The notes beneath the pieces are model-generated. The model worked only from the letters and a program-made list of their open reading frames with translations, had not been told where the DNA came from and did no database searches. Below are positions 8,924 through 17,733 of a stretch of DNA of 64,000 nucleotides, one piece after another. Within the stretch, counting starts at the first letter, position 1. Every line of letters starts with the position of its first letter. The stretch covers positions 930,001-994,000 of the forward strand of contig NZ_PDOF01000001.1 of assembly GCF_003226345.1 (NCBI RefSeq), written 5' to 3'. Made by a program: the position numbers and the translations under genes. The DNA is from Alteribacter lacisalsi. Lineage in GTDB: Bacteria > Bacillota > Bacilli > Bacillales > Salisediminibacteriaceae.

Positions 8924-8968
8924 AAACAACCTCCGGGTTCCTTGTGAGAGGATCCGGAGGTTGTTTTT
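8924..8968. terminator. Bidirectional terminator, dps / ctaA
   Basis: AAACAACCTCCGG pairs with CCGGAGGTTGTTT across a 17-base loop, with a T run on the plus strand and an A-rich start that becomes a T run on the minus strand. It lies between the convergent dps and ctaA ends. Confidence 0.82.
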
Positions 8969-9869
8969 ACGACTTCCTTGAAGCGATCATGACACCATAA
9001 CTTAGTACACCAAAAAGCAGACTGACGAAAAGGGCGTGAAAAAGTGTTGCCCAGAGTGTAAAGCCGGTGAAAAGAACTACAGCACCGCTGGCAACCTGGA
9101 TCGTAACGAGAATAGTGGAAATGACTGCAGTCCATACCAATACTTTTTCATGCCTGTAATGCCTTAGAAGAGCAACGAGCATAATAACAATCACAATTAA
9201 CAGTAGACCAGCAGCAACCCTGTGACCAAACTGAATGGCCACCCTTCCTTCAAGAGGCGGAATTATCTGGCCGTTACAGAGCGGCCACCCTCTGCACACG
9301 CCGCTTGAACCGGTATGTTTCACAAATGCGCCGGTATAAACGACAGTGTACATATAAATAATGACAAAGTATACATAATTTCTCATCCGCTTCGTGAGAG
9401 AAGCGGTTACTTTGCCATCTGTATAATCTGCTTCGAAGGCAAGCAGACAGAGAAGCAGAACACTGGCAAAGGAAACGAGGGAAAAACCGAAGTGCAGAGC
9501 CATGACTGCATCGGATTGCCCCCAGGCAACGGCAGCTGCTCCGAGCAGTCCCTGGAAGATGATTGCGAAAATCGCTAAAACTGAAAGGAACTTTGTTTCC
9601 CTGATATGCCCGAGTGTACGCCATGCCCAAACGGCAAGAATAATGACTACAAGTCCCATGACGGCAGAGACAATTCGATGTGTATATTCAATCCAGGTGG
9701 CTATGGTTGGAGCTTCCGGAATAACTTGTCCGTAACAGAGCGGCCAGGAAGTGCCGCAGGCGTCTCCTGAGCCGGTCTGGGTTACAAGTGCTCCTTGCAG
9801 GAGGACAATAAGCATTCCGAAAGACGCAAACACACTGAAAACCTTAAATCCTCTGTTCAATCTGTTCAC
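8967..9869 (-). CDS. ctaA: Heme A synthase
   Basis: A 300-residue, eight-helix membrane protein that oxidises the C8 methyl of heme O to make heme A for cytochrome oxidase. Both family Cys pairs are present: C38/C45 (GDACGTSWPLC) and the second loop CRGWPLCNG. The heme-ligand histidines lie in YTHRIVS, ALHFGFS, FGHRVAAG and LFHALFVS. Translation begins at GTG 9869 with only a weak purine site (AAAGAAAG). It is divergent from ctaB across a 719-bp gap. The arrangement ctaA opposite ctaB-F is as in B. subtilis, where ctaA responds to ResD; I see no clear ResD site here. Confidence 0.94.
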   Translation of the reverse strand: MNRLNRGFKVFSVFASFGMLIVLLQGALVTQTGSGDACGTSWPLCYGQVIPEAPTIATWIEYTHRIVSAVMGLVVIILAVWAWRTLGHIRETKFLSVLAIFAIIFQGLLGAAAVAWGQSDAVMALHFGFSLVSFASVLLLCLLAFEADYTDGKVTASLTKRMRNYVYFVIIYMYTVVYTGAFVKHTGSSGVCRGWPLCNGQIIPPLEGRVAIQFGHRVAAGLLLIVIVIMLVALLRHYRHEKVLVWTAVISTILVTIQVASGAVVLFTGFTLWATLFHALFVSLLFGVLSYGVMIASRKS

Positions 9870-9990
9870 CGGCTTTCTTTATATAGTAGAGATCAATAGC
9901 TGTTTTCGCATAGATTGTCGATCCTTTAACTAGAGTATGAGGCGCAATAACTGCAATCTTTCCCGAAAAAACCAAATTTATTAACATAAA

Positions 9991-10170
9991 GGCTCTGTTA
10001 AAGCTTAATGTTGATATTTTTTTGTTGTTGATTGAAGCGAGCGCGCGACACTCCTGCGGAAACAGCACCGGCTGAAGACCCCGCAGGGCGATCCTCCCGA
10101 GGAGGCTGAAGCAGTGCCCGCGGAAAGGGAGCGCAGGGAGCGGAAATCAACAACAGACTTTAACAGAGCC
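9991..10170 (+). mobile_element. MITE-like element, type A (copy 1)
   Basis: A 180-bp element bounded by a perfect 13-bp terminal inverted repeat, GGCTCTGTTAAAG (9991-10003) and CTTTAACAGAGCC (10158-10170). Just inside lie a second inverted pair (TTGTTGTTGATT and AATCAACAACA), then the shared core with GAAGACCCCGCAGGGCGAT and GTGCCCGCGGAAAGGGAGCG. It encodes no protein. Flanking direct repeats are not clear (AACATAAA / AATATAAA, 7 of 8). It lies inside the ctaA-ctaB divergent region and may affect the ctaA promoter distance. Confidence 0.75.
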
Positions 10171-10588
10171 AATATAAAAAACGAATACATTCCGCCCTTC
10201 ATTTTATGGAGAAAAGGGTCGAATGTCAATTTCAATACGATTATCTCACATATCAATGATATGTGAATTTAGATCAATCTTTGTTCAATAATTTGTAACA
10301 ATCTGGTCAAAAACGGGCGATTAAGGCAAAATGCCAATGAATACGTGGTATGGATGTGCTAAAATATAAACTGGAACATCGTTGTTTCCCGTAATTTGAT
10401 GAATTTCATCGTCTCTTCCTATATAATGTGAAGGGACCCTTCTCCTTCAAATATCCGGAAGTCTATTTCCAACATTCTGAAAATAGCTATTTTAGGATTT
10501 GCGCTTCCATCTTCCGGTACAAACAAGTAGACTTGTAAGGGGATTTTATTACGGCCAACGATGGTGACTAGACTCGGGGGGTGAAAGA
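10171..10588 (+). promoter_or_regulatory. ctaB upstream region and leader
   Basis: No gene. A TATAAT at 10422-10427 is the best -10 candidate, but the nearest TTGATG (10396-10401) is 20 bp away, so the promoter is tentative. Downstream, about 160 nt of leader contains nested complementary segments (CCGGAAG near 10456 with CTTCCGG near 10512; AGTCTA with TAGACT), suggesting a folded mRNA leader before the ctaB ribosome site. Confidence 0.35.
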
Positions 10589-11524
10589 ATGAATAAATCC
10601 GGAGCGCTTTCTTCTACAGAGGTCATGAGCGAAGAACAGCAGCAGTCACAGGTCAAAAAGGCGACCTGGCGCTCATATATGGATATTTCGAAAACCGGAA
10701 TCGTCAAATCAAACCTGATTACAATGTTTGCCGGTCTGTTTCTGGCCGCTCACTATACACAGACTCCTCTGTCAGCTGCACCTCACATTGTCATTCTTGC
10801 AATGCTCGGGTCAGCGCTTATCATTGCGGGAGGCTGTGCACTCAATAACTACGTAGACCGTGACATCGATGACAAGATGATTCGGACAGACAAACGACCT
10901 TCTGTCACAGGAGAACTCACAGCATCACAGGTGTTATGGTACGGGCTGATTACTTCCGCACTCGGTACGATGATGCTTGCTTCTGTTAATATGACAACTG
11001 CCGTTATCGGGCTATCTGGTCTTGTCATTTACGTAGTGTTCTATACTATGTGGACGAAACGGACAACCACACTGAATACTATTGTGGGCAGCTTCGCCGG
11101 AGCGGTTCCGCCGCTGATCGGCTGGGCAGCGATTGATCCGGGTCTTCATCCGTACGCATGGTCGCTTTTCTTAATTTTGTTTGTCTGGCAGACCCCGCAT
11201 TTCCTGGCGCTTGCCATGAGAAGGTGTGAGGAGTATCGTGCCGCCGGAATACCTATGCTTCCTGTTGTAGCCGGATTTGGCGTAACAAAACGCCAGATTC
11301 TTATTTACACAGCTGCACTGATTCCAGTGTCCCTGACACTGTTCAATTTCGGTGCTGTGTACACGGCTGTGGCATTTGTGCTCGGTGTTGGCTGGCTGGT
11401 ACTTGGTTTTGCTGGTTATAAAAAATATGACGATGACATCAAGTGGGCAACGCATATGTTCCTGTATTCTCTTGTCTACCTCATGGTCCTGTTTGCCGTG
11501 ATGGTCATTGTTCATATGTTCTAA
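10589..11524 (+). CDS. ctaB: Protoheme IX farnesyltransferase (heme O synthase)
   Basis: A 311-residue UbiA-superfamily membrane prenyltransferase that adds a farnesyl group to heme B, giving heme O for CtaA. The first Asp-rich motif is [12 protein letters not shown] (about residues 88-99) with TDKRP after it; the second conserved loop carries [15 protein letters not shown] near the C-terminus. Eight to nine hydrophobic helices are evident after a 40-residue polar N-terminus. A GGGGGGTGA site precedes ATG 10589. It starts the ctaB-ctaC-ctaD-ctaE-ctaF operon, 45 bp before ctaC. Confidence 0.95.
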   Translation: MNKSGALSSTEVMSEEQQQSQVKKATWRSYMDISKTGIVKSNLITMFAGLFLAAHYTQTPLSAAPHIVILAMLGSALIIAGGCALNNYVDRDIDDKMIRTDKRPSVTGELTASQVLWYGLITSALGTMMLASVNMTTAVIGLSGLVIYVVFYTMWTKRTTTLNTIVGSFAGAVPPLIGWAAIDPGLHPYAWSLFLILFVWQTPHFLALAMRRCEEYRAAGIPMLPVVAGFGVTKRQILIYTAALIPVSLTLFNFGAVYTAVAFVLGVGWLVLGFAGYKKYDDDIKWATHMFLYSLVYLMVLFAVMVIVHMF

Positions 11525-11569
11525 GTTTGAAAACTGTAAGTAAACAGAGAAAGAGAGGTTTATGACACG

Positions 11570-12625
11570 ATGAAGAACTTGTGGCGAGCGCTTCCATTTT
11601 CTTTCATTCTGCTATTTTTAGCCGGATGTGGAAAACAAAACCTGTCTGCACTGGACCCTCGCGGCCCAGTAGCAGAAATGCAGTATTCCTTAATTATTCT
11701 CAGCTTGTTGATTATGATCTTTGTCATCGTGGTCGTGGCGGCGATTTACATCTATGTACTTGTTCGCTTCCGTGAAAAACCCGGCGACAATCATATTCCT
11801 AAACAGGTAGAAGGTAACAAGAACCTTGAGATCATCTGGACAGCGATTCCGATTGTCCTTCTTCTCATCCTGGCGATTCCTAACGTTATGGATACGTTTA
11901 CACTGGCCGAAACCGAGCCGGATGAAGATTCGCTGGTCATTGAAGTAACAGGGCACCAGTTCTGGTGGGAGTTTGAGTATACTGATCTCGGCATTACAGC
12001 GGGACAGGATCTCTATATCCCAACGGATACGCGGATTATCTTTGACCTGGAAGCCTCAGACGTGATCCACTCCTTCTGGATCCCGGCACTTGCTGGTAAA
12101 CAGGATAACGTACCCGGAATTACGAACTCACTCTGGATTGAAGCACCTGAAGAAGGGGTTTACCAGGGGAAATGTACAGAGCTTTGCGGAGAGTCCCACT
12201 GGCTGATGGACTTTAAAGTCATTGCGGTTGATCCGGACACATTTGAAGCTTGGGCCCAGGGAATGGCCGAGCCTTCCGAAGAACTGATCGAGCCTGCAGA
12301 TGAAGTAGCTGCAGAAGGCCGTGAAGTTTATGAAGCAAATTGTCTTGCCTGTCACGCCGTTGGCGGTGAAGGCGGTAACCCTCAGGGGGGACCTGACCTG
12401 ACCAACTTTGCAGAGCGTGAAGTAATTGCAGGCTTTATCGAATGGGATGCAGATACAGAGTATGACGGTGAAGAAGTTAGTGCTCTGGAAGGCTGGCTCC
12501 GTGAACCACAGGAGTACAAGCCGGGCAACTATATGCCTGCATTCGGCCATGAAGCAATTGATGAAGATGAAATGGCTTCTCTTCTCGAATATCTGGATAC
12601 ACTTCGAGTATTAGATGACGAATAA
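11570..12625 (+). CDS. ctaC: Cytochrome c oxidase subunit II with fused cytochrome c (caa3 type)
   Basis: A 351-residue lipoprotein. The lipobox LAGC places the lipidated Cys at residue 20; two transmembrane helices follow (about 38-65 and 88-107). The cupredoxin domain holds the complete CuA site: H167, C202, E204, C206, H210 and M213. A C-terminal cytochrome c domain carries C258-L-A-C261-H262 and the axial M322 in YMPAF. Electrons from cytochrome c thus pass through the fused heme to CuA. The extracytoplasmic part is acidic. It is second in the cta operon, 28 bp before ctaD. Confidence 0.97.
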   Translation: MKNLWRALPFSFILLFLAGCGKQNLSALDPRGPVAEMQYSLIILSLLIMIFVIVVVAAIYIYVLVRFREKPGDNHIPKQVEGNKNLEIIWTAIPIVLLLILAIPNVMDTFTLAETEPDEDSLVIEVTGHQFWWEFEYTDLGITAGQDLYIPTDTRIIFDLEASDVIHSFWIPALAGKQDNVPGITNSLWIEAPEEGVYQGKCTELCGESHWLMDFKVIAVDPDTFEAWAQGMAEPSEELIEPADEVAAEGREVYEANCLACHAVGGEGGNPQGGPDLTNFAEREVIAGFIEWDADTEYDGEEVSALEGWLREPQEYKPGNYMPAFGHEAIDEDEMASLLEYLDTLRVLDDE

Positions 12626-12653
12626 CGTTCACAGTTTAAGGGGGTAAACCAAC

Positions 12654-14480
12654 GTGTCACAAGCATACGCTAAGAAAAGCGTGCTTTGGGACTGGCTGAC
12701 AACGGTCGACCATAAAAAGATCGGTATTCTTTATTTGGCTGCCGGTGGCTTCTTCTTCGCCCTTGGCGGACTGGAAGCCATGCTGATGAGAATTCAGCTC
12801 ATGTTCCCGGAGTTAGGCTTTGTATCTGAACAGACATTTAACGAACTACTGACAATGCATGGAACGACGATGATCTTCCTTGCAGCGATGCCGCTTTTAT
12901 TCGGATTTATGAACTACATTGTACCGCTGCAGATTGGTGCACGGGATGTTGCCTTTCCGTTTTTGAATTCACTCGGTTTCTGGCTCTTCCTTGCCGGGGG
13001 GATCCTTCTTAACCTGAGCTGGTTCCTGGGCGGCGCACCTGACGCAGGGTGGACAGCTTATACACCGCTCTCAAGTGCCTATTCCGGAACGGGGATTGAC
13101 TATTACGTCCTCGGACTCCAGATAAGTGGTGCCGGAACACTGATTGCCGGGATTAACTTCCTTGTTACAATCATTAACATGCGTGCCCCTGGTATGAGTA
13201 TGATGCGTATGCCGCTCTTCACATGGAGTAGCTTTGTTGCATCGGCACTTATCCTGTTCGCATTCCCGGCTCTTACAATCGGTCTTCTTCTTCTCATGCT
13301 GGAGAGACTGTTCGGAGCTACCTACTTTGCTGTTGATATGGGTGGTAACGTTGTAATCTGGCAGCATTTATTCTGGATCTTTGGACACCCGGAAGTTTAC
13401 ATTCTCATTCTGCCGGCCTTCGGTATCTTCTCCGAAGTACTGGCTACGTTCTCCAAGAAACGTCTTTTCGGTTACTCCGCAATGGTATTTGCGACACTGA
13501 TTATCGGTTTCCTTGGATTCATGGTATGGGCTCACCACATGTTTACAGTGGGGATTGGTCCTGTAGCTAACGCAATCTTTGCGGTTGCCACAATGGCCAT
13601 TGCCGTACCAACAGGTATTAAAATATTTAACTGGCTGTTTACAATGTGGGGCGGGCGTATTCAGTTCACAACCGCAAACCTGTTTGCCATCGGTTTTATC
13701 CCATCATTCGTAATGGGCGGGGTAACAGGTGTTATGCTTGCAACAAGTGCAGCGAACTACCAGTTCCACGATACGTACTTTGTTGTGGCCCACTTCCACT
13801 ACGTTATTATCGGTGGTGTAGTACTTGGTCTCTTTGCCGGTGCTTTCTACTGGTGGCCAAGAATGTTCGGTTACAAACTGAATGAAACACTTGGTAAATG
13901 GTTCTTCTGGCTGTTCCTGTTCGGATTCCACCTGACGTTCTTCGTCCAGCACTTTGTGGGTCTGATGGGAATGCCGCGACGCGTGGCATCCTACCTGCCT
14001 GGCCAGGGACTTGACGGCCTTAACTTGATCAGTTCGGTCGGTGCCTTCTTCATGGCAGTGGCGTTTCTCCTGTTTGTATGGAACGTAATCGTTTCTGTCA
14101 AAAACAAAGCGGAGGCTGATCCTTGGGACGGCCGTACGCTGGAGTGGGGCATTCCGTCTCCGACACCGGAGTACAACTTTGCCCAGACACCGCTCGTACG
14201 TGAACTTGATGCACTTTGGTATGAAAAAATGCACGGAAACGGAAAGCTCAAAGCAGCTGAACCGCTTGATGACATTCATATGCCGAACGGTTCGATCCTT
14301 CCGGTTATCATGTCAATTGGTCTGTTCATTGCTTCATTCGGTCTTATTTATCACGTGCACCCGGTAACCATTATTGGTCTTCTGATAACGTTCGGCTGTA
14401 TGTTTGTCCGTTCGATTAAAGAGGATCACGGTTATCATATTCACAAAGAAGATATTCAAAAAGAAGAGGGGGCGGGGTAA
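12654..14480 (+). CDS. ctaD: Cytochrome c oxidase subunit I
   Basis: A 608-residue heme-copper oxidase catalytic subunit with twelve or more membrane helices. Low-spin heme ligands are H69 (MHGTTM) and H382; CuB ligands are H245 with cross-linked Y249 (HPEVY) and H294/H295; H380 (VAHFHY) binds the high-spin heme. It reduces oxygen to water and pumps protons. The A-type HPEVY motif agrees with a heme-A-dependent enzyme and with CtaA/CtaB nearby. Start is GTG 12654, after AAGGGGGTAA. The stop is two bases from ctaE, implying coupled translation. Confidence 0.97.
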   Translation: MSQAYAKKSVLWDWLTTVDHKKIGILYLAAGGFFFALGGLEAMLMRIQLMFPELGFVSEQTFNELLTMHGTTMIFLAAMPLLFGFMNYIVPLQIGARDVAFPFLNSLGFWLFLAGGILLNLSWFLGGAPDAGWTAYTPLSSAYSGTGIDYYVLGLQISGAGTLIAGINFLVTIINMRAPGMSMMRMPLFTWSSFVASALILFAFPALTIGLLLLMLERLFGATYFAVDMGGNVVIWQHLFWIFGHPEVYILILPAFGIFSEVLATFSKKRLFGYSAMVFATLIIGFLGFMVWAHHMFTVGIGPVANAIFAVATMAIAVPTGIKIFNWLFTMWGGRIQFTTANLFAIGFIPSFVMGGVTGVMLATSAANYQFHDTYFVVAHFHYVIIGGVVLGLFAGAFYWWPRMFGYKLNETLGKWFFWLFLFGFHLTFFVQHFVGLMGMPRRVASYLPGQGLDGLNLISSVGAFFMAVAFLLFVWNVIVSVKNKAEADPWDGRTLEWGIPSPTPEYNFAQTPLVRELDALWYEKMHGNGKLKAAEPLDDIHMPNGSILPVIMSIGLFIASFGLIYHVHPVTIIGLLITFGCMFVRSIKEDHGYHIHKEDIQKEEGAG

Positions 14481-14481
14481 G

Positions 14482-15102
14482 ATGGCACAGGCAGAACAGG
14501 TTAAACACGACCAGGCCCTTCCTCCATACCCTGAAAAAGCAACTCTGGAAGGGAAAAATAAATTTCTTGGATTCTGGTTTTTCCTAGGTGGTGAAACAGT
14601 TCTTTTTGCCAGTCTGTTCGGGACCTATCTTGGTCTCCGCAACGGTGTGGCTGATGGTCCCACGTCCCAGGAACTGTTCCACCTTGACCTTGTGTTCTAC
14701 ATGACGATGATCCTTCTTACAAGCTCACTTACAAGTGTGTTTGCCATCATCAACATGAAGAAAGGAAATTACAAAGGTCTTCTCGGCTGGATGTGGGCAA
14801 CCGTTGCACTCGGTGTAGCCTTCCTGTCATTCGAGATTTATGAGTTCTGGGATTATACAGTGAATTACGGACTCGGCTTTACAACGAGTGCCTTTGCTTC
14901 CTCGTTCTACACGCTTGTCGGGACACACGGAGCTCACGTGCTGTTCGGGGTACTGTGGATTTCGACACTTCTGATCCGTTATGCAAAAACAGGACTTACG
15001 CTTACAAACGCACCAAAATTCTATACAGCGTCTCTATACTGGCACTTTATCGACGTTGTATGGGTATTTATCTTCACCGTCGTTTATCTGATGGGAGTAT
15101 AA
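14482..15102 (+). CDS. ctaE: Cytochrome c oxidase subunit III
   Basis: A 206-residue integral membrane subunit with five predicted helices, the short bacterial form of subunit III. Recognisable blocks are FLGFWFFLGGETVLFASLFG (about 31-50), THGAHVLFGVLW (about 153-164) and the C-terminal YWHFIDVVWVFIFTVVYL. It stabilises subunit I and proton uptake. ATG 14482 follows an AGAGGGGGCGGGG site lying in the end of ctaD; the ctaD stop TAA ends at 14480. A longer in-frame reading upstream overlaps ctaD and is not needed. Confidence 0.95.
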   Translation: MAQAEQVKHDQALPPYPEKATLEGKNKFLGFWFFLGGETVLFASLFGTYLGLRNGVADGPTSQELFHLDLVFYMTMILLTSSLTSVFAIINMKKGNYKGLLGWMWATVALGVAFLSFEIYEFWDYTVNYGLGFTTSAFASSFYTLVGTHGAHVLFGVLWISTLLIRYAKTGLTLTNAPKFYTASLYWHFIDVVWVFIFTVVYLMGV

Positions 15103-15115
15103 GGGGGTAACTTAG

Positions 15116-15466
15116 ATGGATCCACATGTTTCTGATCCGAGCGCTCCTTTAAAAGGAGGGCCATCAAAGAAAACAGAAAAAAAGCTGGCGAAAGAAGCGA
15201 GGCACCAGGTCATTTCCTTCGTGTTTATGATCTTCCTGACATCTGTTGCCTTCCTTACCGTTGCCAGTGATACGATTCCAAACCGCTTTGCGATTCCATT
15301 TATTCTTCTGATCGCAGTTGTGCAGGTTCTGATGCAGCTTTATTACTTCATGCATTTGAACGACCGTGGAAACGGCTGGAACAACATTATGCTCTGGACG
15401 GGAATCTTTGTTGCGGTGATGACAGTTCCGACACTTATGCTCTTAATCGGTGTTATTAAGTTCTAA
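15116..15466 (+). CDS. ctaF: Cytochrome c oxidase subunit IV (CtaF)
   Basis: A 116-residue protein with a charged N-terminal third (KKTEKKLAKEARHQ) and three membrane helices, matching bacterial oxidase subunit IV (Cyt_c_ox_IV / COX4 pro family). It contains the conserved YYFMHLNDRGNGWN loop (about residues 77-90). It is the last gene of ctaBCDEF, 13 bp after ctaE, with AAGGGGGTAA upstream and a strong terminator behind. It assists assembly of the oxidase. Confidence 0.93.
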   Translation: MDPHVSDPSAPLKGGPSKKTEKKLAKEARHQVISFVFMIFLTSVAFLTVASDTIPNRFAIPFILLIAVVQVLMQLYYFMHLNDRGNGWNNIMLWTGIFVAVMTVPTLMLLIGVIKF

Positions 15467-15490
15467 GGAAGCCGGAACGAATGATTTTTA

Positions 15491-15522
15491 GAGCCTCTGC
15501 CATCAGGCAGAGGCTCTTTCTT
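15491..15522 (+). terminator. Terminator of the cta operon
   Basis: GAGCCTCTGCC and GGCAGAGGCTC form a perfect 11-bp stem around ATCA, followed by TTTCTT. Confidence 0.9.
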
Positions 15523-15666
15523 ATCAGGCCGGTTTTGTCTCCGTGAGGAACATTGTTTATAATGAATGAGGAACATTTCATCATTTTGTCACAAACAGCG
15601 AAACCATCATTCATCAAAGTTCGATATGATGGTAGCAGAATGGACATCAGGAAAGGCGGGAGAACG

Positions 15667-16125
15667 GTGGCTACGTTTTTACCATTTGTCAGTACGATCT
15701 TTATCGGGGCCAGTGCTCTTTTTGTAGCAGCAGGCTGGTACCTCGTTTCAAGAAGAAAAATAGAAGCTCATAAAAAAGCAATGTTCTGGGCTGCAGTTCT
15801 TGCTGTTATCTTTTTCATCACCTATTTGTCTAAAACCTTTTTTATCGGAAGTACGGCTTTTGGCGGTCCGGAAGATGTGAGGCTTTATTATACGGTCTTT
15901 CTGCTGTTTCATATTACGCTCGCAACAGTTGCAGCCGTAATGGGAATCTGGACGCTCGTAACAGGATATAAGAACAAGCTTCATGTTCACCGCCGGCTCG
16001 GTCCGATCACTTCGGTTGTCTGGTTTATCTCTGCAAGTTCGGGAATTATGGTGTATCTGCTGCTGTACGTTATATATCCTCCAGGTGAAACCACGAATGT
16101 ATGGCGCGCCATACTTGGAATATAA
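15667..16125 (+). CDS. DUF420 family membrane protein (YozB-like)
   Basis: A 152-residue protein with about five membrane helices and the DUF420 features: HKKAMFWAAV after helix 1, YLSKTFFIGSTAFGGPEDVR (about 58-77), HITLATVAAV, HRRLGP and YLLLYVIYPPGETT at the end. DUF420 proteins are often near cytochrome oxidase and cytochrome assembly genes, and a role in oxidase biogenesis is inferred from this. In B. subtilis this spot is held by ctaG, a different family. GTG 15667 with AGGCGGGAG upstream is preferred; upstream ATG/TTG codons add a non-conserved polar extension. Confidence 0.8.
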   Translation: MATFLPFVSTIFIGASALFVAAGWYLVSRRKIEAHKKAMFWAAVLAVIFFITYLSKTFFIGSTAFGGPEDVRLYYTVFLLFHITLATVAAVMGIWTLVTGYKNKLHVHRRLGPITSVVWFISASSGIMVYLLLYVIYPPGETTNVWRAILGI

Positions 16126-16128
16126 AAG

Positions 16129-16168
16129 AAAAACCTGCTTCCCATGGATAATGGGAAGCAGGTTTTTT
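16129..16168. terminator. Bidirectional terminator
   Basis: A 17-bp stem (AAAAACCTGCTTCCCAT with its complement) around GGATA, T runs on both strands. It separates the DUF420 gene from the convergent permease gene. Confidence 0.9.
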
Positions 16169-16201
16169 ACTTTCAGGCTTCGTTTTCTATTTTGTCAGTG
16201 C

Positions 16202-17260
16202 TTAGATTTTAACATTCATTTTAATAATTCCCGCTTCTCTGGCACTCGCAAACAGGATGACCACAAGAGGTCCGAGTATGAAGCCGAGGATCCCAATCAG
16301 CTGAAGACCGAGATAGAGAGAAATAAGTGTAGCGAGTGGGGATAGACCGATATGATGGCCCATCACCTTTGGTTCAACCGTACGTCTGATCACAAGCAGG
16401 ATAACGGCAAGAACCAGTAACTGTACTGCCATGACCGTCTCTCCCGCAATAATGTGGTAAAGCGCCCACGGTGCAAGTACGGCAATAGAACCGATGATTG
16501 GAATAAAATCAATGATCCAGATAATAATCGACATCAGAAACGCAACTTCAGGAGCAATGAAGAGTAGTCCGATAAATGTCACAATGAAAATAATAATACT
16601 TACCAGAAATTGAGCCTTGAAGAAACCGAAAATCACGTAGGACAGCCTTGAACTCATAAATCTGACTTTTTCGGCTGTTTTATCTGTCATATAGGAAAAG
16701 ACTTTCAATTTCAGTCTTGGAAGTTCCAGCAGAAACAGATAAAGGGCAATCAAATAAACAATCAGAGAAACGAGGTAGGCCGGTATTTTTATAATGATGT
16801 TTGTTACATGATTAATGATATTGATTTCTTCAAAATAATTTCTGAAGTCGTTTAGTGTATAAGTAACCTGACGATCGAGAGACTCCACAAGTTCGGGAGA
16901 TATCTCTCCCAGCTGTTCACTCAGATTATCCTCTATGTCAATCCAGACAAGGCCGATTTCATTAATGGTGGACGGGAGGGTTTCCACAAACTGATTCACC
17001 TGGGTGACAGCTTTGGTTGTCAGGATGTATGAGGACAATCCGATCACACATAAAAATAGCATAAAGACGATGAACACCGAAAGGCTTCGTCTAAGCTTGG
17101 CGCGTCTCTGAAGAACCGATACCGCCGGTGCCAGAAAGAGTGCTGTAATAAGGGCGAGAATCAGCGGGACAGACACGGGCATGACAAAGTAGATTAAAAG
17201 AGCTGCAATGAGTATCCCGATGCCAATATAGATGTATTTTTTATAATGTTTTAATGTCAC
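16202..17260 (-). CDS. AI-2E family transporter / permease
   Basis: A 352-residue membrane protein of the AI-2E transporter (PerM) family. It has paired N-terminal helices (about 5-45), a hydrophobic helix near 65-85, a soluble coiled region rich in E and N (about 90-155) and a C-terminal bundle with the family blocks FFKAQF, WIIDFIPIIGS (around residue 245-255) and EPKVMGHHIGLSPL. Members include YtvI, YueF and sodium/proton antiporters of alkaliphiles; the substrate here cannot be read from sequence. GTG 17260 with AAAGGGG upstream is the best start; a TTG 20 codons upstream lacks a site. It is divergent from the Asp23-like gene. Confidence 0.85.
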   Translation of the reverse strand: MTLKHYKKYIYIGIGILIAALLIYFVMPVSVPLILALITALFLAPAVSVLQRRAKLRRSLSVFIVFMLFLCVIGLSSYILTTKAVTQVNQFVETLPSTINEIGLVWIDIEDNLSEQLGEISPELVESLDRQVTYTLNDFRNYFEEINIINHVTNIIIKIPAYLVSLIVYLIALYLFLLELPRLKLKVFSYMTDKTAEKVRFMSSRLSYVIFGFFKAQFLVSIIIFIVTFIGLLFIAPEVAFLMSIIIWIIDFIPIIGSIAVLAPWALYHIIAGETVMAVQLLVLAVILLVIRRTVEPKVMGHHIGLSPLATLISLYLGLQLIGILGFILGPLVVILFASAREAGIIKMNVKI

Positions 17261-17352
17261 CGTTAAACCCCTTTCTGGATGCAGACGCTCTATTTTATTA
17301 TAGATGAACAGTCTGGCCAATGACAGCGGGAAATAAGGAGAGGAGCATAAAA

Positions 17353-17733
17353 ATGAAAAAAGCCGTGCATGTCTTTACGCACACGACGTTAAAAGGAAGT
17401 GTAAGTGTCTCACTTAAGGCGCTGCGTCAGTATGTATGCCTGATCTTTGAAGACTGGACAGCGGGACGCCCCTTTATGGTACTGGCAGGAGATGTGCCCA
17501 GAATGATTGAATCATTTTCACCTGTTAAAATCAATGTGTCGGAGAAAAACAAAGAGAAGCTTTCGATCACGCTTGAGGTTATCGTTCAAAACGGCGTCCC
17601 CATTCATTCGCAGTGCCGAAAGCTCCAGAGATTTATGGCGGACCAGCTGCGTGAACTCACTTGTGTGTCAATTGAGGAAGTGAACATCCGCGTTGTGTCC
17701 TGCAAAGTTGACATGCTGCAGCCTGCCGATTAA
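17353..17733 (+). CDS. Small Asp23/Gls24-like protein
   Basis: A 126-residue soluble protein. The C-terminal two thirds follow the Asp23/Gls24 (DUF322) pattern: a strand pair KINVSEKNKEKLSITLEVIV, the NGVPIHSQCRKLQRFMADQL helix with the typical YGV-type turn, and VSIEEVNIRVVSCKV at the end. The usual N-terminal acidic or glycine-rich flank is missing. Asp23-family proteins are abundant membrane- or envelope-associated stress proteins, or partners of fatty-acid kinase (YloU). ATG 17353 has AAGGAGAGGAGC upstream. It runs against ylbA with a 4-bp 3-prime overlap. Function is inferred only from fold resemblance. Confidence 0.6.
   Translation: MKKAVHVFTHTTLKGSVSVSLKALRQYVCLIFEDWTAGRPFMVLAGDVPRMIESFSPVKINVSEKNKEKLSITLEVIVQNGVPIHSQCRKLQRFMADQLRELTCVSIEEVNIRVVSCKVDMLQPAD

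Noticed and set aside
10171-10180. Possible target duplication of the 9991 element (AACATAAA / AATATAAA)
   Set aside because: Only 7 of 8 bases match and length differs from the 9 bp of other copies; AT-rich flanks make chance likely.
12128-12550. Long antisense frames within ctaC, pyc, spoVD and other genes
   Set aside because: Shadows of real genes on the other strand; no ribosome sites and no recognisable protein families.
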